NCBI RefSeq assembly: GCF_001884065.1
Contig: NZ_MACH01000019.1
Location: forward strand, 1 to 44,816
DNA from: Bacillus proteolyticus
Lineage (GTDB): Bacteria > Bacillota > Bacilli > Bacillales > Bacillaceae_G
Direction: 5' to 3'
DNA: 44,816 nucleotides
Program-made: the position numbers and the translations under genes
Shown: positions 1-8,120 of the stretch, piece by piece
Layout of the letters: each line of letters begins with the position of its first letter
Position numbering within the stretch: the stretch's first letter is position 1
The notes under the pieces: model-generated
What the model was told of the DNA's origin: nothing
Seen by the model: the letters and a program-made list of their open reading frames with translations, nothing else
Databases searched by the model: none

Positions 1-120
1 CATACCTGTTCCAGGGAAGCCACCCATACCCATTCCAGGAAAACCGCCCATACCTGTTCCAGGGAAGCCACCTATACCCATTCCAGGAAAACCTATAATA
101 CGGTGAGAATCTAATGTCAT
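1..120 (-). CDS. Gly/Pro/Met-rich repeat protein, 5' part only
   Basis: The reverse strand reads from an ATG at 120 and runs off the window. A GGTGG ribosome site lies just upstream at about 126-130. After about ten residues (MTLDSHRIIG) the protein is an imperfect tandem repeat of the type GFPGMGMGG / GFPGTGMGG, each unit encoded by about 27 bases, so the DNA is repetitive too. Such repeats suggest a structural or surface/spore-associated protein, but nothing identifies it further. No membrane segment or signal peptide is visible in the part present. Repeat number is likely to vary between strains. Confidence 0.7.
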   Translation of the reverse strand, partial: MTLDSHRIIGFPGMGIGGFPGTGMGGFPGMGMGGFPGTGM

Positions 121-489
121 GTTTCCACCTACTTTTTATAAATATTTCATACTCTTTTACATGCTATGCTTAAAGAAAATAAAGGAGCTTATTCTCATTT
201 GAAATTAGGCAAACTAGCTACTGATAAGTGGGGTTATGTGAACTTCGTATGTATAGGATATAGATAAAAGGACTTTCAATCTTCGAATAAGAATTTAATA
301 ATTTATACAATGAATTGATAAACTGGGCAATCTGTTCATGTTAGAGTTTGTTATCATCAATTCTTTAATCGAAAGATATAGTATTATCATTTCGAGAAGA
401 TTCTTTTATCTCCAGTTTTGGTAGCGATAAGGACTTTTGGGGAGGAGAAATCAATTACTCTTGTTTAGTTTATAGTAAACAAATTAGTC
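121..489. other. non-coding stretch, no feature recognised
   Basis: This is AT-rich sequence between the Gly-rich gene start and a broken small gene. I see no open frame with a ribosome site, no clear terminator and no repeat. It should contain the promoter of the leftward Gly-rich gene, but I cannot place it with confidence. Confidence 0.4.
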
Positions 490-789
490 TCATGCGTAGG
501 CTTTTAGTTCAACAATAGGTAGATTACTTTCCTTTAGTTTGTAATTAAATATTATATCGTCCATGCGAAAATTCACATCAACTTCAAGAGAAATGAGAGT
601 ACCCCCGATTTCTACTTGCTTTCCGTTCTCAGTCTCAAAAGTGAGCGCACCGTCAAATATTGCTATATACTCATCGCAGGTGTATAAATATATAGCAATA
701 AGTGTGAAATGTATAATTACCCCTAAAGTATCATCGTTAGTCTGAATATTTCTCTTAAACTTATCGATTTTTTTAGTACATCAACCCAT
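490..789 (-). pseudogene. small unknown gene interrupted by an early in-frame TGA
   Basis: On the reverse strand a GGGGTGA ribosome site precedes ATG at 789-787, but the third codon is TGA. The same frame then stays open for about 97 codons to a stop at 492-490. The C-terminal half looks like real protein, with segments such as EYIAIFDGALTF and GGTLISLEVDVNF, and the acidic/hydrophobic spacing of a beta-rich domain. No later ATG with a good ribosome site restores a full protein. I read it as a gene with a nonsense mutation; a sequencing error or a non-standard internal start is the alternative. The family is not recognised. A 60-codon frame on the opposite strand here is a shadow. Confidence 0.45.
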
Positions 790-949
790 AACTTCACCCC
801 GTTTTTCTATTGTAAAGAAATTCTGTATATATTGATTATATATGGTGTGGAATAAATTGGTGATGGTTATTGTTAAAATTCCAAATATAGAAAACCAGAA
901 AATTTAGTTTTATGAGAAGGGAAAATGTGATAAACTGTAAAAAATAACT

Positions 950-1176
950 AAAAAGCAATGAAAGAGAAGAGTACATATTCAAAACTTTTCAGAGAGCTGA
1001 TATGTGGTGGGAATCAGTAAGGGATGGATATGGAATGGGCTCTGGAGCTTCTCACTGAAATGAGTAGGTAAAGACGGTTACTTCACGTTATCGAAGTATG
1101 AAGTGAGCTAATGATAGCTAATTAAGGTGGTACCGCGGGAGTCTCTCGTCCTTTTTATAGGATGAGGGGCTCTTTT
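950..1176 (+). promoter_or_regulatory. T-box leader of trpS
   Basis: This is a T-box tRNA-sensing leader in front of the tryptophanyl-tRNA synthetase gene. The diagnostic T-box core AAGGTGGTACCGCGG lies at 1124-1138. It is followed by a terminator hairpin (arms about 1139-1151 and 1160-1172) and a T run. Stem I carries AGAGAGC and CTCTGGAG arms (about 991-1047). A TGG triplet followed by A at 1031-1033 fits a Trp specifier, and a second TGG sits at 1025-1027. Uncharged tRNA should stabilise the antiterminator and allow read-through into trpS. The tRNA-end pairing bases read TGGT, which predicts an A discriminator base. That is odd for tRNA-Trp and is listed as a finding. The 5' end is approximate. 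Confidence 0.85.
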
Positions 1177-1206
1177 TATTTTTATTTTGAGGAAGGAGGA
1201 GTTAGT

Positions 1207-2205
1207 GTGAGTGAAAAAATAATGTTAACAGGAATTAAGCCAACAGGTTATCCGCATTTAGGAAATTATATTGGTGCAATTAAACCAGCATTACAAATGT
1301 CAAAAAATAATGAAGGAAAAGCATTATTTTTTATAGCTGACTATCATGCGTTAAATGCTGTGCATGATCCGGCGAAGTTCAATAGTTATACGAAAGAGGT
1401 AGCAGCAACTTGGTTATCGCTTGGACTTAGTGAAGGCGTTATTTTTTATCGCCAAACAGAAATACCGGAGATTTTGGAATTAACGTGGATACTATCTTGC
1501 CTAACTCCGAAAGGACTTATGAACCGCGCTCACGCGTACAAAGCGAAGGTAGAGCATAATAAAGAAGCAGGAGTAGAGATCGATGCAGGTGTGAATATGG
1601 GGTTATACACATATCCTATTTTAATGGCGGCTGACATATTATTATTTCAAGCTACTCATGTACCTGTCGGAAAGGATCAAATTCAGCATATTGAAATCGC
1701 TCGTGACATTGCGACGTATTTTAATCATACATTTGGCATAACATTTACGCTTCCAGAGTATGTAATACAAGAAGAGGGTGCTATTTTACCTGGTCTTGAT
1801 GGAAGAAAAATGAGTAAAAGTTATGGGAATGTGATCCCGTTATTTGCAGAGCAAGAAAAACTGCGGAAATTAATATTTAAAATAAAAACAGATTCTTCAC
1901 TTCCAAATGAACCGAAAGAGCTAGAAACGTTATTTACAATTTATAAAGAATTTGCGACAGAAGATGAAATTCAGTCGATGAGTGAAAAGTATGGAACCGG
2001 CATTGGATGGGGCGATGTGAAAAAAGAACTATTCCGTGTTGTTGACCGTGAATTAGCAGGTCCTCGGGAAAAATACGAAATGTATATGAATGAGCCGTAT
2101 TTATTATATGAAGCGTTAGAGAGAGGTGCTGAGAGGGCACGAGCTATCGCGAAGGTAAATTTAGCGGAAATTAAAAAACGGATTGGATTTGAGAGGGGAC
2201 GCTGA
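1207..2205 (+). CDS. trpS: tryptophanyl-tRNA synthetase (likely auxiliary type)
   Basis: This class I aminoacyl-tRNA synthetase charges tRNA-Trp with tryptophan and ATP. It is 332 residues from GTG 1207, chosen because AAGGAGG ends six bases upstream; an ATG further upstream at 1162 lies inside the T-box terminator. The HIGH-type motif is PHLGNYIGA near residue 18, and the KMSKS loop is GRKMSKSYGN near residue 200. GLYTYPILMAADILLF is the usual substrate-site helix region. The N-terminus (GIKPTGYPHLGNY) differs clearly from the housekeeping B. subtilis TrpS as I remember it (GIQPSG type). It is therefore probably a second TrpRS under its own T-box. Auxiliary TrpRS enzymes in other bacteria can give indolmycin resistance; that is only a possibility here. 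Confidence 0.93.
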   Translation: MSEKIMLTGIKPTGYPHLGNYIGAIKPALQMSKNNEGKALFFIADYHALNAVHDPAKFNSYTKEVAATWLSLGLSEGVIFYRQTEIPEILELTWILSCLTPKGLMNRAHAYKAKVEHNKEAGVEIDAGVNMGLYTYPILMAADILLFQATHVPVGKDQIQHIEIARDIATYFNHTFGITFTLPEYVIQEEGAILPGLDGRKMSKSYGNVIPLFAEQEKLRKLIFKIKTDSSLPNEPKELETLFTIYKEFATEDEIQSMSEKYGTGIGWGDVKKELFRVVDRELAGPREKYEMYMNEPYLLYEALERGAERARAIAKVNLAEIKKRIGFERGR

Positions 2206-2224
2206 GCGTTCCCTTGTTTTTTTC
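2193..2224 (+). terminator. trpS terminator
   Basis: GGGGACGC and GCGTTCCC form a perfect-to-wobble stem around the trpS stop codon, followed by a run of T. The hairpin overlaps the end of the coding sequence. Confidence 0.75.
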
Positions 2225-2302
2225 TATATAAGATTTAATGATTTATTCGTCATATTGTTACGTAAAGTAAGGGGTTTTATATTTCCTTTCAAAACTTATT
2301 AG

Positions 2303-2330
2303 TTGCATATATTAAAAAGTATGCTAATAT
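2303..2330 (+). promoter_or_regulatory. promoter of the maa/MFS operon
   Basis: TTGCAT at 2303-2308 and TAATAT at 2325-2330 are separated by 16 bases. A TG two bases ahead of the -10 makes it an extended -10 promoter. The first ROK operator begins six bases after the -10, so a bound repressor would cover the transcription start. Confidence 0.6.
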
Positions 2331-2336
2331 AGGGAT

Positions 2337-2360
2337 ACTTATTAAACGTGTTTAATAAGT
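2337..2360. promoter_or_regulatory. ROK operator 1 (24-bp palindrome)
   Basis: The site is ACTTATTAAA, four spacer bases, then TTTAATAAGT: a perfect inverted repeat. Identical half-sites recur at 2373-2396 and at 3923-3946 in front of the ROK regulator gene. Position just after the -10 element suggests repression. Confidence 0.8.
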
Positions 2361-2372
2361 ATAATTAAAGTC

Positions 2373-2396
2373 ACTTATTAAAGTTGTTTAATAAGT
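2373..2396. promoter_or_regulatory. ROK operator 2 (24-bp palindrome)
   Basis: Same half-sites as operator 1, with GTTG as most of the spacer. Centre-to-centre distance from operator 1 is 36 bases, a little over three helical turns, which would allow two dimers to bind on nearly the same face. It ends about 18 bases before the ribosome site of the broken acetyltransferase gene. Confidence 0.8.
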
Positions 2397-2428
2397 GTAA
2401 TTCATTCTATAACGAAGGAGATGATTCT

Positions 2429-2598
2429 ATGAAAACGGAAAAAGAAAAGATGTTGGCGGGGGAGCTATTATTAACCCTGGTATTTCAATTGGAGACAATG
2501 TTGTAATTGCTTCAGGAGCAGTTGTGACAAAAGATGTACCTAATAATGTAGTAGTTGGTGGTAATCCAGCTAAAGTTATTAAAACGATAGAAGAATAA
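2429..2598 (+). pseudogene. maa: maltose O-acetyltransferase-like gene, large internal deletion
   Basis: The frame from ATG 2429 has a good ribosome site (GAAGGAG). It begins [13 protein letters not shown], the usual start of maltose/galactoside O-acetyltransferases of the left-handed beta-helix (hexapeptide) family. It then goes out of frame. A different frame continues with [16 protein letters not shown] and ends [15 protein letters not shown] with stop 2596-2598, the family's C-terminus. Intact members have roughly 185 residues; about 56 remain, so most of the middle is gone. The junction GGCGGGGGAGCTAT fits both the expected N-terminal and the expected C-terminal coding sequence, which suggests deletion between short direct repeats. 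It heads the operator-controlled operon with the MFS gene. Confidence 0.8.
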
Positions 2599-2654
2599 AA
2601 GGCGTTTTCATTAGTGTGTAAATTATCGTATAGACAATTTGAAAGGTGTTTCAT

Positions 2655-3848
2655 ATGGAGAAATATAGTGCGGACAATCATACAAAGACATTACTTGCCT
2701 CCCGAAACGTTCTTTTTCTCTTATTTGCTTTGCCAGGTGTCGCGTTTGCTACATGGATTTCGAGAACGGCAGCGGTGCGAGAGATTTTAGGAGTGTCAAA
2801 TGCAGAAATGGGCTGGATTTTGTTCGGACTATCAGTCGGTTCAATAATTGGTTTACTGAGTGCAAGTCGCTTCATTGACTGTAAGGGAGCTAGAGACGTT
2901 ATTATAGGCAGTATGTTTTTTATGATTGTTGGATTGCTTTGTTTAGGTATTAATATTTATTTTGTTTCTAGTATGGGGGTTTTTGGTAGCTTACTAGTAT
3001 TTGGGGTAGGATATGGATTAGCAGAAGTCGCATTAAATGTAGAAGGTTCTTCCATTGAGCGGAAATTAGGAACAACACTTCTACCGAAATTTCACGGTTT
3101 TTTTAGCGTAGGAACTTTAGTAGGCGCGCTTAGTGGTTCTGTCGCGGCTTCGCTTCACATCCCAATTCTGTATCAGTTTCTTGCAATTTCGATCGTATTT
3201 GTATTACTTGTATGTATGTTGTATCGTTTTCTTCCGCATGGAACAGGAAAGAAGGAGAAATCGCGGAACAAACAGCGAGCAAAGCATACTTCCTTACGTA
3301 TGGAAAAAAAGGTGCTTTTACTTGGTCTTTTTGTACTTGGAATGGCATTTGCAGAAGGGAGTGCTAATGATTGGCTACCTATCGTGATGGTAGACGGACA
3401 TCAGCAAAGTGTAGTGACAGGTTCTATTATGTACACTATTTTTGTATTGGCAATGACGTTAGCTCGTATGTGTAGTAGTTATTTTCTTGATCGATTCGGT
3501 CGTGTCGCTGTTATGCGTGCTACTATTATGATGGCGATTATAGGAATTTCAATCGTCATATTTGGGAGTAACTCGTATTTTCTAGCAGTTGGTGTCGTAC
3601 TATGGGGGATTGGTGCGTCGTTAGGTTTCCCAATTGGGCTTTCTGCTGCTGGAGATGGCGGCGAAAATGCGACTTCTAATGTTGCTACAGTTTCTATAAT
3701 CGGTTTTACAGCGTTTTTAGTCGGACCACCATTTTTAGGGATACTTGGAGAAGCATTTGGAATACGTAATGCTTTGCTAGCTGTTTTATTATTTGTTATC
3801 TTGTCTGGAATTGTATCGTCTGTTACGAGAGAGAATACATCGAGTTAA
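2655..3848 (+). CDS. MFS transporter
   Basis: This is a 397-residue major facilitator superfamily protein with about twelve hydrophobic segments in two halves and a charged central loop (GKKEKSRNKQRAKH). It has the MFS-like LSASRFIDCKGARD loop after TM2 and SYFLDRFGRVAVMR in the second half, typical of sugar and drug porters. The start is ATG 2655 with GAAAGG eight bases upstream; a GTG at 2646 overlaps that site. It lies 56 bases after the broken acetyltransferase gene and probably shares its operator-controlled promoter. The gene order acetyltransferase, MFS, ROK regulator suggests a sugar or sugar-derivative substrate. No substrate can be read from the sequence. Confidence 0.88.
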   Translation: MEKYSADNHTKTLLASRNVLFLLFALPGVAFATWISRTAAVREILGVSNAEMGWILFGLSVGSIIGLLSASRFIDCKGARDVIIGSMFFMIVGLLCLGINIYFVSSMGVFGSLLVFGVGYGLAEVALNVEGSSIERKLGTTLLPKFHGFFSVGTLVGALSGSVAASLHIPILYQFLAISIVFVLLVCMLYRFLPHGTGKKEKSRNKQRAKHTSLRMEKKVLLLGLFVLGMAFAEGSANDWLPIVMVDGHQQSVVTGSIMYTIFVLAMTLARMCSSYFLDRFGRVAVMRATIMMAIIGISIVIFGSNSYFLAVGVVLWGIGASLGFPIGLSAAGDGGENATSNVATVSIIGFTAFLVGPPFLGILGEAFGIRNALLAVLLFVILSGIVSSVTRENTSS

Positions 3849-3922
3849 ATACGGAGTGCCGCTAGTAGAAATATATCATCTCTATTGCTTTAGAAAATGA
3901 TGTATGATATATTGTCAACGCA

Positions 3923-3946
3923 ACTTATTAAAAGTGTTTAATAAGT
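3923..3946. promoter_or_regulatory. ROK operator 3, in front of the ROK gene
   Basis: Third copy of the ACTTATTAAA / TTTAATAAGT palindrome. It follows a possible -35 (TTGTCA, 3912-3917) and overlaps the -10 region, so the regulator very likely represses its own gene. Confidence 0.78.
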
Positions 3947-3970
3947 ATGTTGATTAAGGTGGTGAGCGAT

Positions 3971-5011
3971 TTGAGTGAACAATTTGTTACTCAAAAATCG
4001 ATTAAAGAGACAATCTTTCGCGGCATTCGTACAGCTCTTCTAGAGCGAGGTAGTGCAACGAAAATTGAACTTAGTAATACATTAGAAATTAGTTTTCCAA
4101 CGATAAGTAAATTTATAGAAAAAATGAAACAAGACGGTGAAGTAACTTTAGCCGGTTTAGATGATTCAAGTGGCGGAAGAAGAGCAAAACGATATGAATA
4201 TAATCCAGAATATATGTTAGGTTTAGCGATATTTTTAGAGAGAAATGAGACGAACTATACAATTTTTAACTGTTTAGGGGAAGTAAAAGAACAAGGGAGT
4301 ACTTCAAGTGCATTAATTGATACGGGCCTAAGTGTATTAACAGAACATATAGAAAGTCTTATAGCTACGTTTCCAAAAATAAATTCTATATCAATTGGTG
4401 TTCCTGGTGCGGTCGATAATGGGCGTATTTTCTATATTCCTGGATATGAAAAGTTCCAAAATTTTAATTTGAAAAGTCATTTGGAGGAACTGTTTTCTAT
4501 ACCAGTAGTAATAGAAAACGATATGAATGCTGCTGTGCTCGGCTATCATAAAAACACAGGAAGTAATGACAATTCATCTCTTGTATATTTGTATTCAGGT
4601 CAAAATGGGCCAGGTGCGGGGATTATGGTAAATGGAGATGTTGTACGCGGAAGTACATTTTTCTCAGGAGAGATATCTTTCGTCCCGCAGTACGATAATA
4701 AAAATTTCTTGCAAGCTTTGAGAAGTGGAGACGAAGTTGAAAATTCTAATAATCCAGAGGAATATAATATAGATGCTATTACCCGATTAATAGCTACATG
4801 TATAGCTATTATTAACCCTCATGGATTCATCTTCTGTGATGATGAAGTGAACCAATTCGTAATAGATCAAATTGTAAAAAGTTGTCCGCAGTATATCCCG
4901 GCAGAACATATTCCGAAAATAACAGTGAGTAATTGGAAAGAAGATTATTTATATGGATTAAAAAGTCTTGGACTTGATCTTATGATTACGAGAACAAATA
5001 AAGAAAATTAA
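3971..5011 (+). CDS. ROK-family transcriptional repressor (NagC/XylR type)
   Basis: This is a 346-residue regulator with an N-terminal winged helix-turn-helix (about residues 15-75, segment [23 protein letters not shown]) and a ROK sugar-kinase-like domain. [12 protein letters not shown] and [13 protein letters not shown] are typical ROK motifs. The kinase zinc motif is not visible, consistent with a regulator. The start is TTG 3971, because AAGGTGG lies a few bases upstream; the upstream ATG at 3947 touches the operator and lacks a ribosome site. It is preceded by operator 3 and follows the MFS gene. It probably controls both promoters and is released by a sugar ligand that cannot be named. 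Confidence 0.85.
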   Translation: MSEQFVTQKSIKETIFRGIRTALLERGSATKIELSNTLEISFPTISKFIEKMKQDGEVTLAGLDDSSGGRRAKRYEYNPEYMLGLAIFLERNETNYTIFNCLGEVKEQGSTSSALIDTGLSVLTEHIESLIATFPKINSISIGVPGAVDNGRIFYIPGYEKFQNFNLKSHLEELFSIPVVIENDMNAAVLGYHKNTGSNDNSSLVYLYSGQNGPGAGIMVNGDVVRGSTFFSGEISFVPQYDNKNFLQALRSGDEVENSNNPEEYNIDAITRLIATCIAIINPHGFIFCDDEVNQFVIDQIVKSCPQYIPAEHIPKITVSNWKEDYLYGLKSLGLDLMITRTNKEN

Positions 5012-5072
5012 ATGTGCTGGCAATGAAGCATCCAATTGTCAGTTGAATAACATAAAAGAAAAGGTGTCGATT

Positions 5073-5453
5073 ATGAAAATTGAACATATAGCAATTTGGG
5101 TGAATGATTTAGAAGGAATGCGTGATTTCTATAAACAGTACTTTAATGGTGAAGAAAATAGCTTATATCACAATCCGAAAAAGCAGTTTGAATCTTATTT
5201 TATAACTTTTGAAGGTGGTGCGCGTCTAGAACTTATGAAGCAGGTAGGGATAGATGATGCATTACAAACACAAACAATAGGATATGCACATATTGCTTTT
5301 TCTGTAGGTAGTAAAGAAAAAGTGAACGAATTAACTAATACATTAAGAGAAGCAGGATACCCTGTATTAAACGGCCCGCGTACTACAGGGGATGGTTACT
5401 ACGAAAGTGTAGTAAGTGATCCTGAAGGAAATCAGATTGAGATAACAATCTAA
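5073..5453 (+). CDS. VOC / glyoxalase-fold protein
   Basis: This is a 126-residue vicinal oxygen chelate protein. [20 protein letters not shown] at the N-terminus is the first beta-alpha unit with a metal-type His. [10 protein letters not shown] gives the second His, and DPEGNQIEI the usual C-terminal Glu, so a metal site is plausible. AAGGTG sits before ATG 5073; an upstream TTG at 5043 lacks a good site. Such proteins include glyoxalase I-like enzymes, dioxygenases and fosfomycin or bleomycin resistance proteins, and the sequence does not choose among them. Confidence 0.85.
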   Translation: MKIEHIAIWVNDLEGMRDFYKQYFNGEENSLYHNPKKQFESYFITFEGGARLELMKQVGIDDALQTQTIGYAHIAFSVGSKEKVNELTNTLREAGYPVLNGPRTTGDGYYESVVSDPEGNQIEITI

Positions 5454-5551
5454 CATTTTATTTACTAATAACGAATAAAAATATAAAACTTTGTTGTTCC
5501 CCAAAATGTTTACGAGAAACCTATTATTTCTTCAGAAAGGGGGACATAACA

Positions 5552-5806
5552 TTGAGTGAGTCAATTTTTATTTTCTGTATATATCCATTGCTTATTTGTA
5601 TTATATCAATAGCTGTGACATATAAAGTAGGTACATTTTATATGATGCCAATGGTAACATTTCTTATTTTTCTTATGTTAAATATTACATTATACGATCC
5701 ATCATTTTTCTTTTGGGTGGGCATGTATACTATTTTTTCATTTATTACTTCTTATATAACACTCTTATTTGCAAAGGAATATAAAGCTGTAGAAAGAGAG
5801 CGTTAA
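5552..5806 (+). CDS. DUF2651-like small membrane protein
   Basis: This is an 84-residue protein with three hydrophobic segments (about 5-24, 28-47 and 52-74) and a charged C-terminal tail (KEYKAVERER). The start is TTG 5552 after AAAGGGGGAC. It resembles the Bacillus YbeF/DUF2651 group in size and pattern; this is a memory-based match. The function is unknown. It stands alone between the VOC gene and a shared terminator. Confidence 0.7.
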   Translation: MSESIFIFCIYPLLICIISIAVTYKVGTFYMMPMVTFLIFLMLNITLYDPSFFFWVGMYTIFSFITSYITLLFAKEYKAVERER

Positions 5807-5843
5807 TATCATTTTGGGGAAATTGGAATTTATGGTGAACGGT

Positions 5844-5890
5844 AACAACCTCATTTCACGTTATAATGACGGGAGATGAGGTTGTTTTAT
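5844..5890. terminator. bidirectional terminator
   Basis: AACAACCTCATTTC and GAGATGAGGTTGTT form a 14-bp arm pair with a loop of about 15 bases and T-rich flanks. It lies between convergent genes (DUF2651 and Nudix). Confidence 0.75.
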
Positions 5891-5915
5891 TTCTATATAA
5901 AATATGTAATGTTTT

Positions 5916-6365
5916 TTAATTGGAGTGTTGGAACTCTTTAATAATCCGCTCAATGACTGGATGAAGATTAATAGGCAGCTTATCAAGCGAAAAGAAGCGC
6001 AGTTCTTTCGATTCCGTTTGATCGCATACAAGCTCGCCGTGGAATTCTCGGCAAATATAAACAACGAGTACACCATGTACTTGATCACCGTTTGGATAGG
6101 TTTGAAAGAAATCAGGTCCTGAGTATGTACGGAAAAGTTCTGGATTTTTGATAATAAGTCCAGTTTCTTCAAATACTTCTCGTTTTAACGCGTCTTCTAA
6201 CGTTTCGTTATATTCTAAGGCGCCGCCAATAATGCCCCAGCGCTTAAAATCTGTACGGAGCTGCAATAATATTTCATTTTTCTCATTTAATATAATGGCG
6301 TGTGATCCGATTAAAATAAGTGGTTGATTTCCTACTAGATTTCTCATGTCTTCAATATACCCCAT
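5916..6365 (-). CDS. Nudix hydrolase
   Basis: This 149-residue protein has a complete Nudix box, starting GGALEYNETLEDALKREV and ending FEETGL (about residues 47-70). It matches GX5EX7REUXEEXGU with U hydrophobic, so the metal-binding glutamates are present and hydrolysis of a nucleoside diphosphate-X compound is expected. AAGGAG lies seven bases before the ATG at 6365. The 17-base gap to the upstream DUF2785 gene on the same strand suggests co-transcription. The substrate is unknown. Confidence 0.9.
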   Translation of the reverse strand: MGYIEDMRNLVGNQPLILIGSHAIILNEKNEILLQLRTDFKRWGIIGGALEYNETLEDALKREVFEETGLIIKNPELFRTYSGPDFFQTYPNGDQVHGVLVVYICREFHGELVCDQTESKELRFFSLDKLPINLHPVIERIIKEFQHSN

Positions 6366-6382
6366 ATTTCTTCTCCTTATAT

Positions 6383-7222
6383 TTAATAATAATTAGGCAG
6401 TTCTTTTAACATTTTTTCTGTTTTACGTGCTGTAAATGCTAAGTTATGATCATCTTTTGTTCTAAAAAATAATGTGCGTAAAAAGAGTTTAATGTTTGCG
6501 CATAAAATACAATACTCATTAAGGGAAAGGCGTTTTCTAATTTGAGGAAGCCTTTTTATTTTTTTATAAATAATTGAAATTAACTCATCTTGCGGAAAGT
6601 CATGATATAGCATCGATAGTAACGGCGTAACAATGCGTTCATCTTCGTTATTATGAAATAGATCCGATGGAATGAACATTTTATTTAATAAACAATGAAT
6701 TAATTCTTCGTACCACTCAAAGGTCGTATAGGAATTATGAACAATTTCAGTGAAGGCATCAGATACGTGTGCAAGACAATGAGCCCATCCTTTATTTTCA
6801 ATATAGCCTCGAAAATCCATTTCTAAGTTTGTGTATGTAATGAGTTTGTTTTTTATTTCTTCGATATCCTCCTCTGTAAAAAAGTAGTGCGAGTTAGCGA
6901 ATTGGAGTATTAACGCGATTAACGAAACAGTGTAAGAACGTGTGAAAACCCCATCTGTATGTGGGGAGTGAATGTCACAATATAAATACTCATCACTTAA
7001 ACAAGTTTGTAAAAGTAATTTTAGTTGATCATCCATAAGAAATTCGTGATGAATAAAATGGGAAAAACATTTATAGATAAGTTGGTAACGAACGTAACTA
7101 TCAGTCGTTCCGACATACTGAAGCATGTTCAACGTTAACTCATTAATATCTATATGTTGCAGTTGCGTATAGTCATTTTGTTGTATAAGCTCTAACTGTT
7201 GTTGCAGCGCTGTAATATCCAA
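6383..7222 (-). CDS. DUF2785 family protein
   Basis: This is a 279-residue, all-helical soluble protein with a typical DUF2785 segment (HSPHTDGVFTRSYTVSLIAL, then FRGYIENKGWAHCLAHVSDA). The conserved GWAHCLAHVSD stretch holds His and Asp residues that could form an active site, but no activity is established from the sequence. GGAGG precedes the ATG at 7222. It is the probable first gene of an operon with the Nudix gene. Confidence 0.8.
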   Translation of the reverse strand: MDITALQQQLELIQQNDYTQLQHIDINELTLNMLQYVGTTDSYVRYQLIYKCFSHFIHHEFLMDDQLKLLLQTCLSDEYLYCDIHSPHTDGVFTRSYTVSLIALILQFANSHYFFTEEDIEEIKNKLITYTNLEMDFRGYIENKGWAHCLAHVSDAFTEIVHNSYTTFEWYEELIHCLLNKMFIPSDLFHNNEDERIVTPLLSMLYHDFPQDELISIIYKKIKRLPQIRKRLSLNEYCILCANIKLFLRTLFFRTKDDHNLAFTARKTEKMLKELPNYY

Positions 7223-7345
7223 TGGAGAACCTCCTCCGCACTTTAAAGATGCGATGTTTTCTAGTATTCTATATATTCAAGGACAATCCTGCTCATGCAA
7301 GGAGAACAAGTAGAAATTCGGGTATGACATAGATGAGGGAAGTAT

Positions 7346-8071
7346 ATGATGACTATAGAACAGTTAGAAAAATATTTTAAAATAAGAAGAAATGCTTCTT
7401 CTGTCATGATAAAAGAAAATAATGCAGAGATTTTTACAGAAGAGCAATTAGAAGAGATGATGCAATATTGCGTTGCTGAAGCTGAAAAAGATGGATTAGA
7501 AAAACTACATTTTGAAATCTCTTCAAAAAGCCCAAATTATGATGTGTATAAAAAATGTTTCGAAACGTATTCATTTGAATATATTACTGAAAACATGATC
7601 GTATTTAAGGATATATATGAAGTAGAAGCTGTAGAAAGTGAAATTGATTTTAAGCTTATTGAAGAAGTAGGAGAAGATACTTTTTATTCTCTTTGGAACG
7701 AAATGACGGAAGAACAAGTCACTTATGATCAATTTGTAAATATGATGCTACAAGAAATTGGTGGGCAATGGAAAGAACATTGTTTAACAGCGAGTATCGA
7801 TGAAGAAGAGCCAATAGGAATTGTAATCCCGCATATTGAAAGAGGTACGTTAGAAGAAGGAAAACTTATGTATTTCGCAGTCGCTCCAAATATGCGAAAT
7901 AAAGGGTATGAAGCAGCATTCTTTACAGGGGCAATGTTTGTCTTAAAGGAAATAGGCGCATCTTATTATATTGGTGAGACAAATGTGCAAAACGAGTGGA
8001 TGAAGGATGTCTTTGAAAAGAACGGATGTCAGCAACTGAGCTCTACTGAGCGATATGTGAGAATATTTTAG
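7346..8071 (+). CDS. GNAT-family N-acetyltransferase
   Basis: This is a 241-residue protein. Its C-terminal half has GNAT features: LMYFAVAPNMRNKGYEAAFFTGAMF carries the acetyl-CoA loop (R/Q-x-x-G/A-type, here RNKGYEA), followed by the usual late strand with TNVQNEWMKDVFEKNGC. The N-terminal 100 residues are acidic and may form a degenerate first GNAT domain. The start is one of two adjacent ATGs (7346/7349) after GAGGGAAG. The acceptor substrate is unknown. Confidence 0.8.
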   Translation: MMTIEQLEKYFKIRRNASSVMIKENNAEIFTEEQLEEMMQYCVAEAEKDGLEKLHFEISSKSPNYDVYKKCFETYSFEYITENMIVFKDIYEVEAVESEIDFKLIEEVGEDTFYSLWNEMTEEQVTYDQFVNMMLQEIGGQWKEHCLTASIDEEEPIGIVIPHIERGTLEEGKLMYFAVAPNMRNKGYEAAFFTGAMFVLKEIGASYYIGETNVQNEWMKDVFEKNGCQQLSSTERYVRIF

Positions 8072-8120
8072 AAGGATGGATGGCTTACTCTCTCGAACTC
8101 ATTTAGCGGGAGGGTTATAT

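Noticed and set aside
563-745. 60-codon rightward frame with a start
   Set aside because: It lies opposite the protein-like leftward frame at 490-789, has no ribosome site and an unlikely composition.
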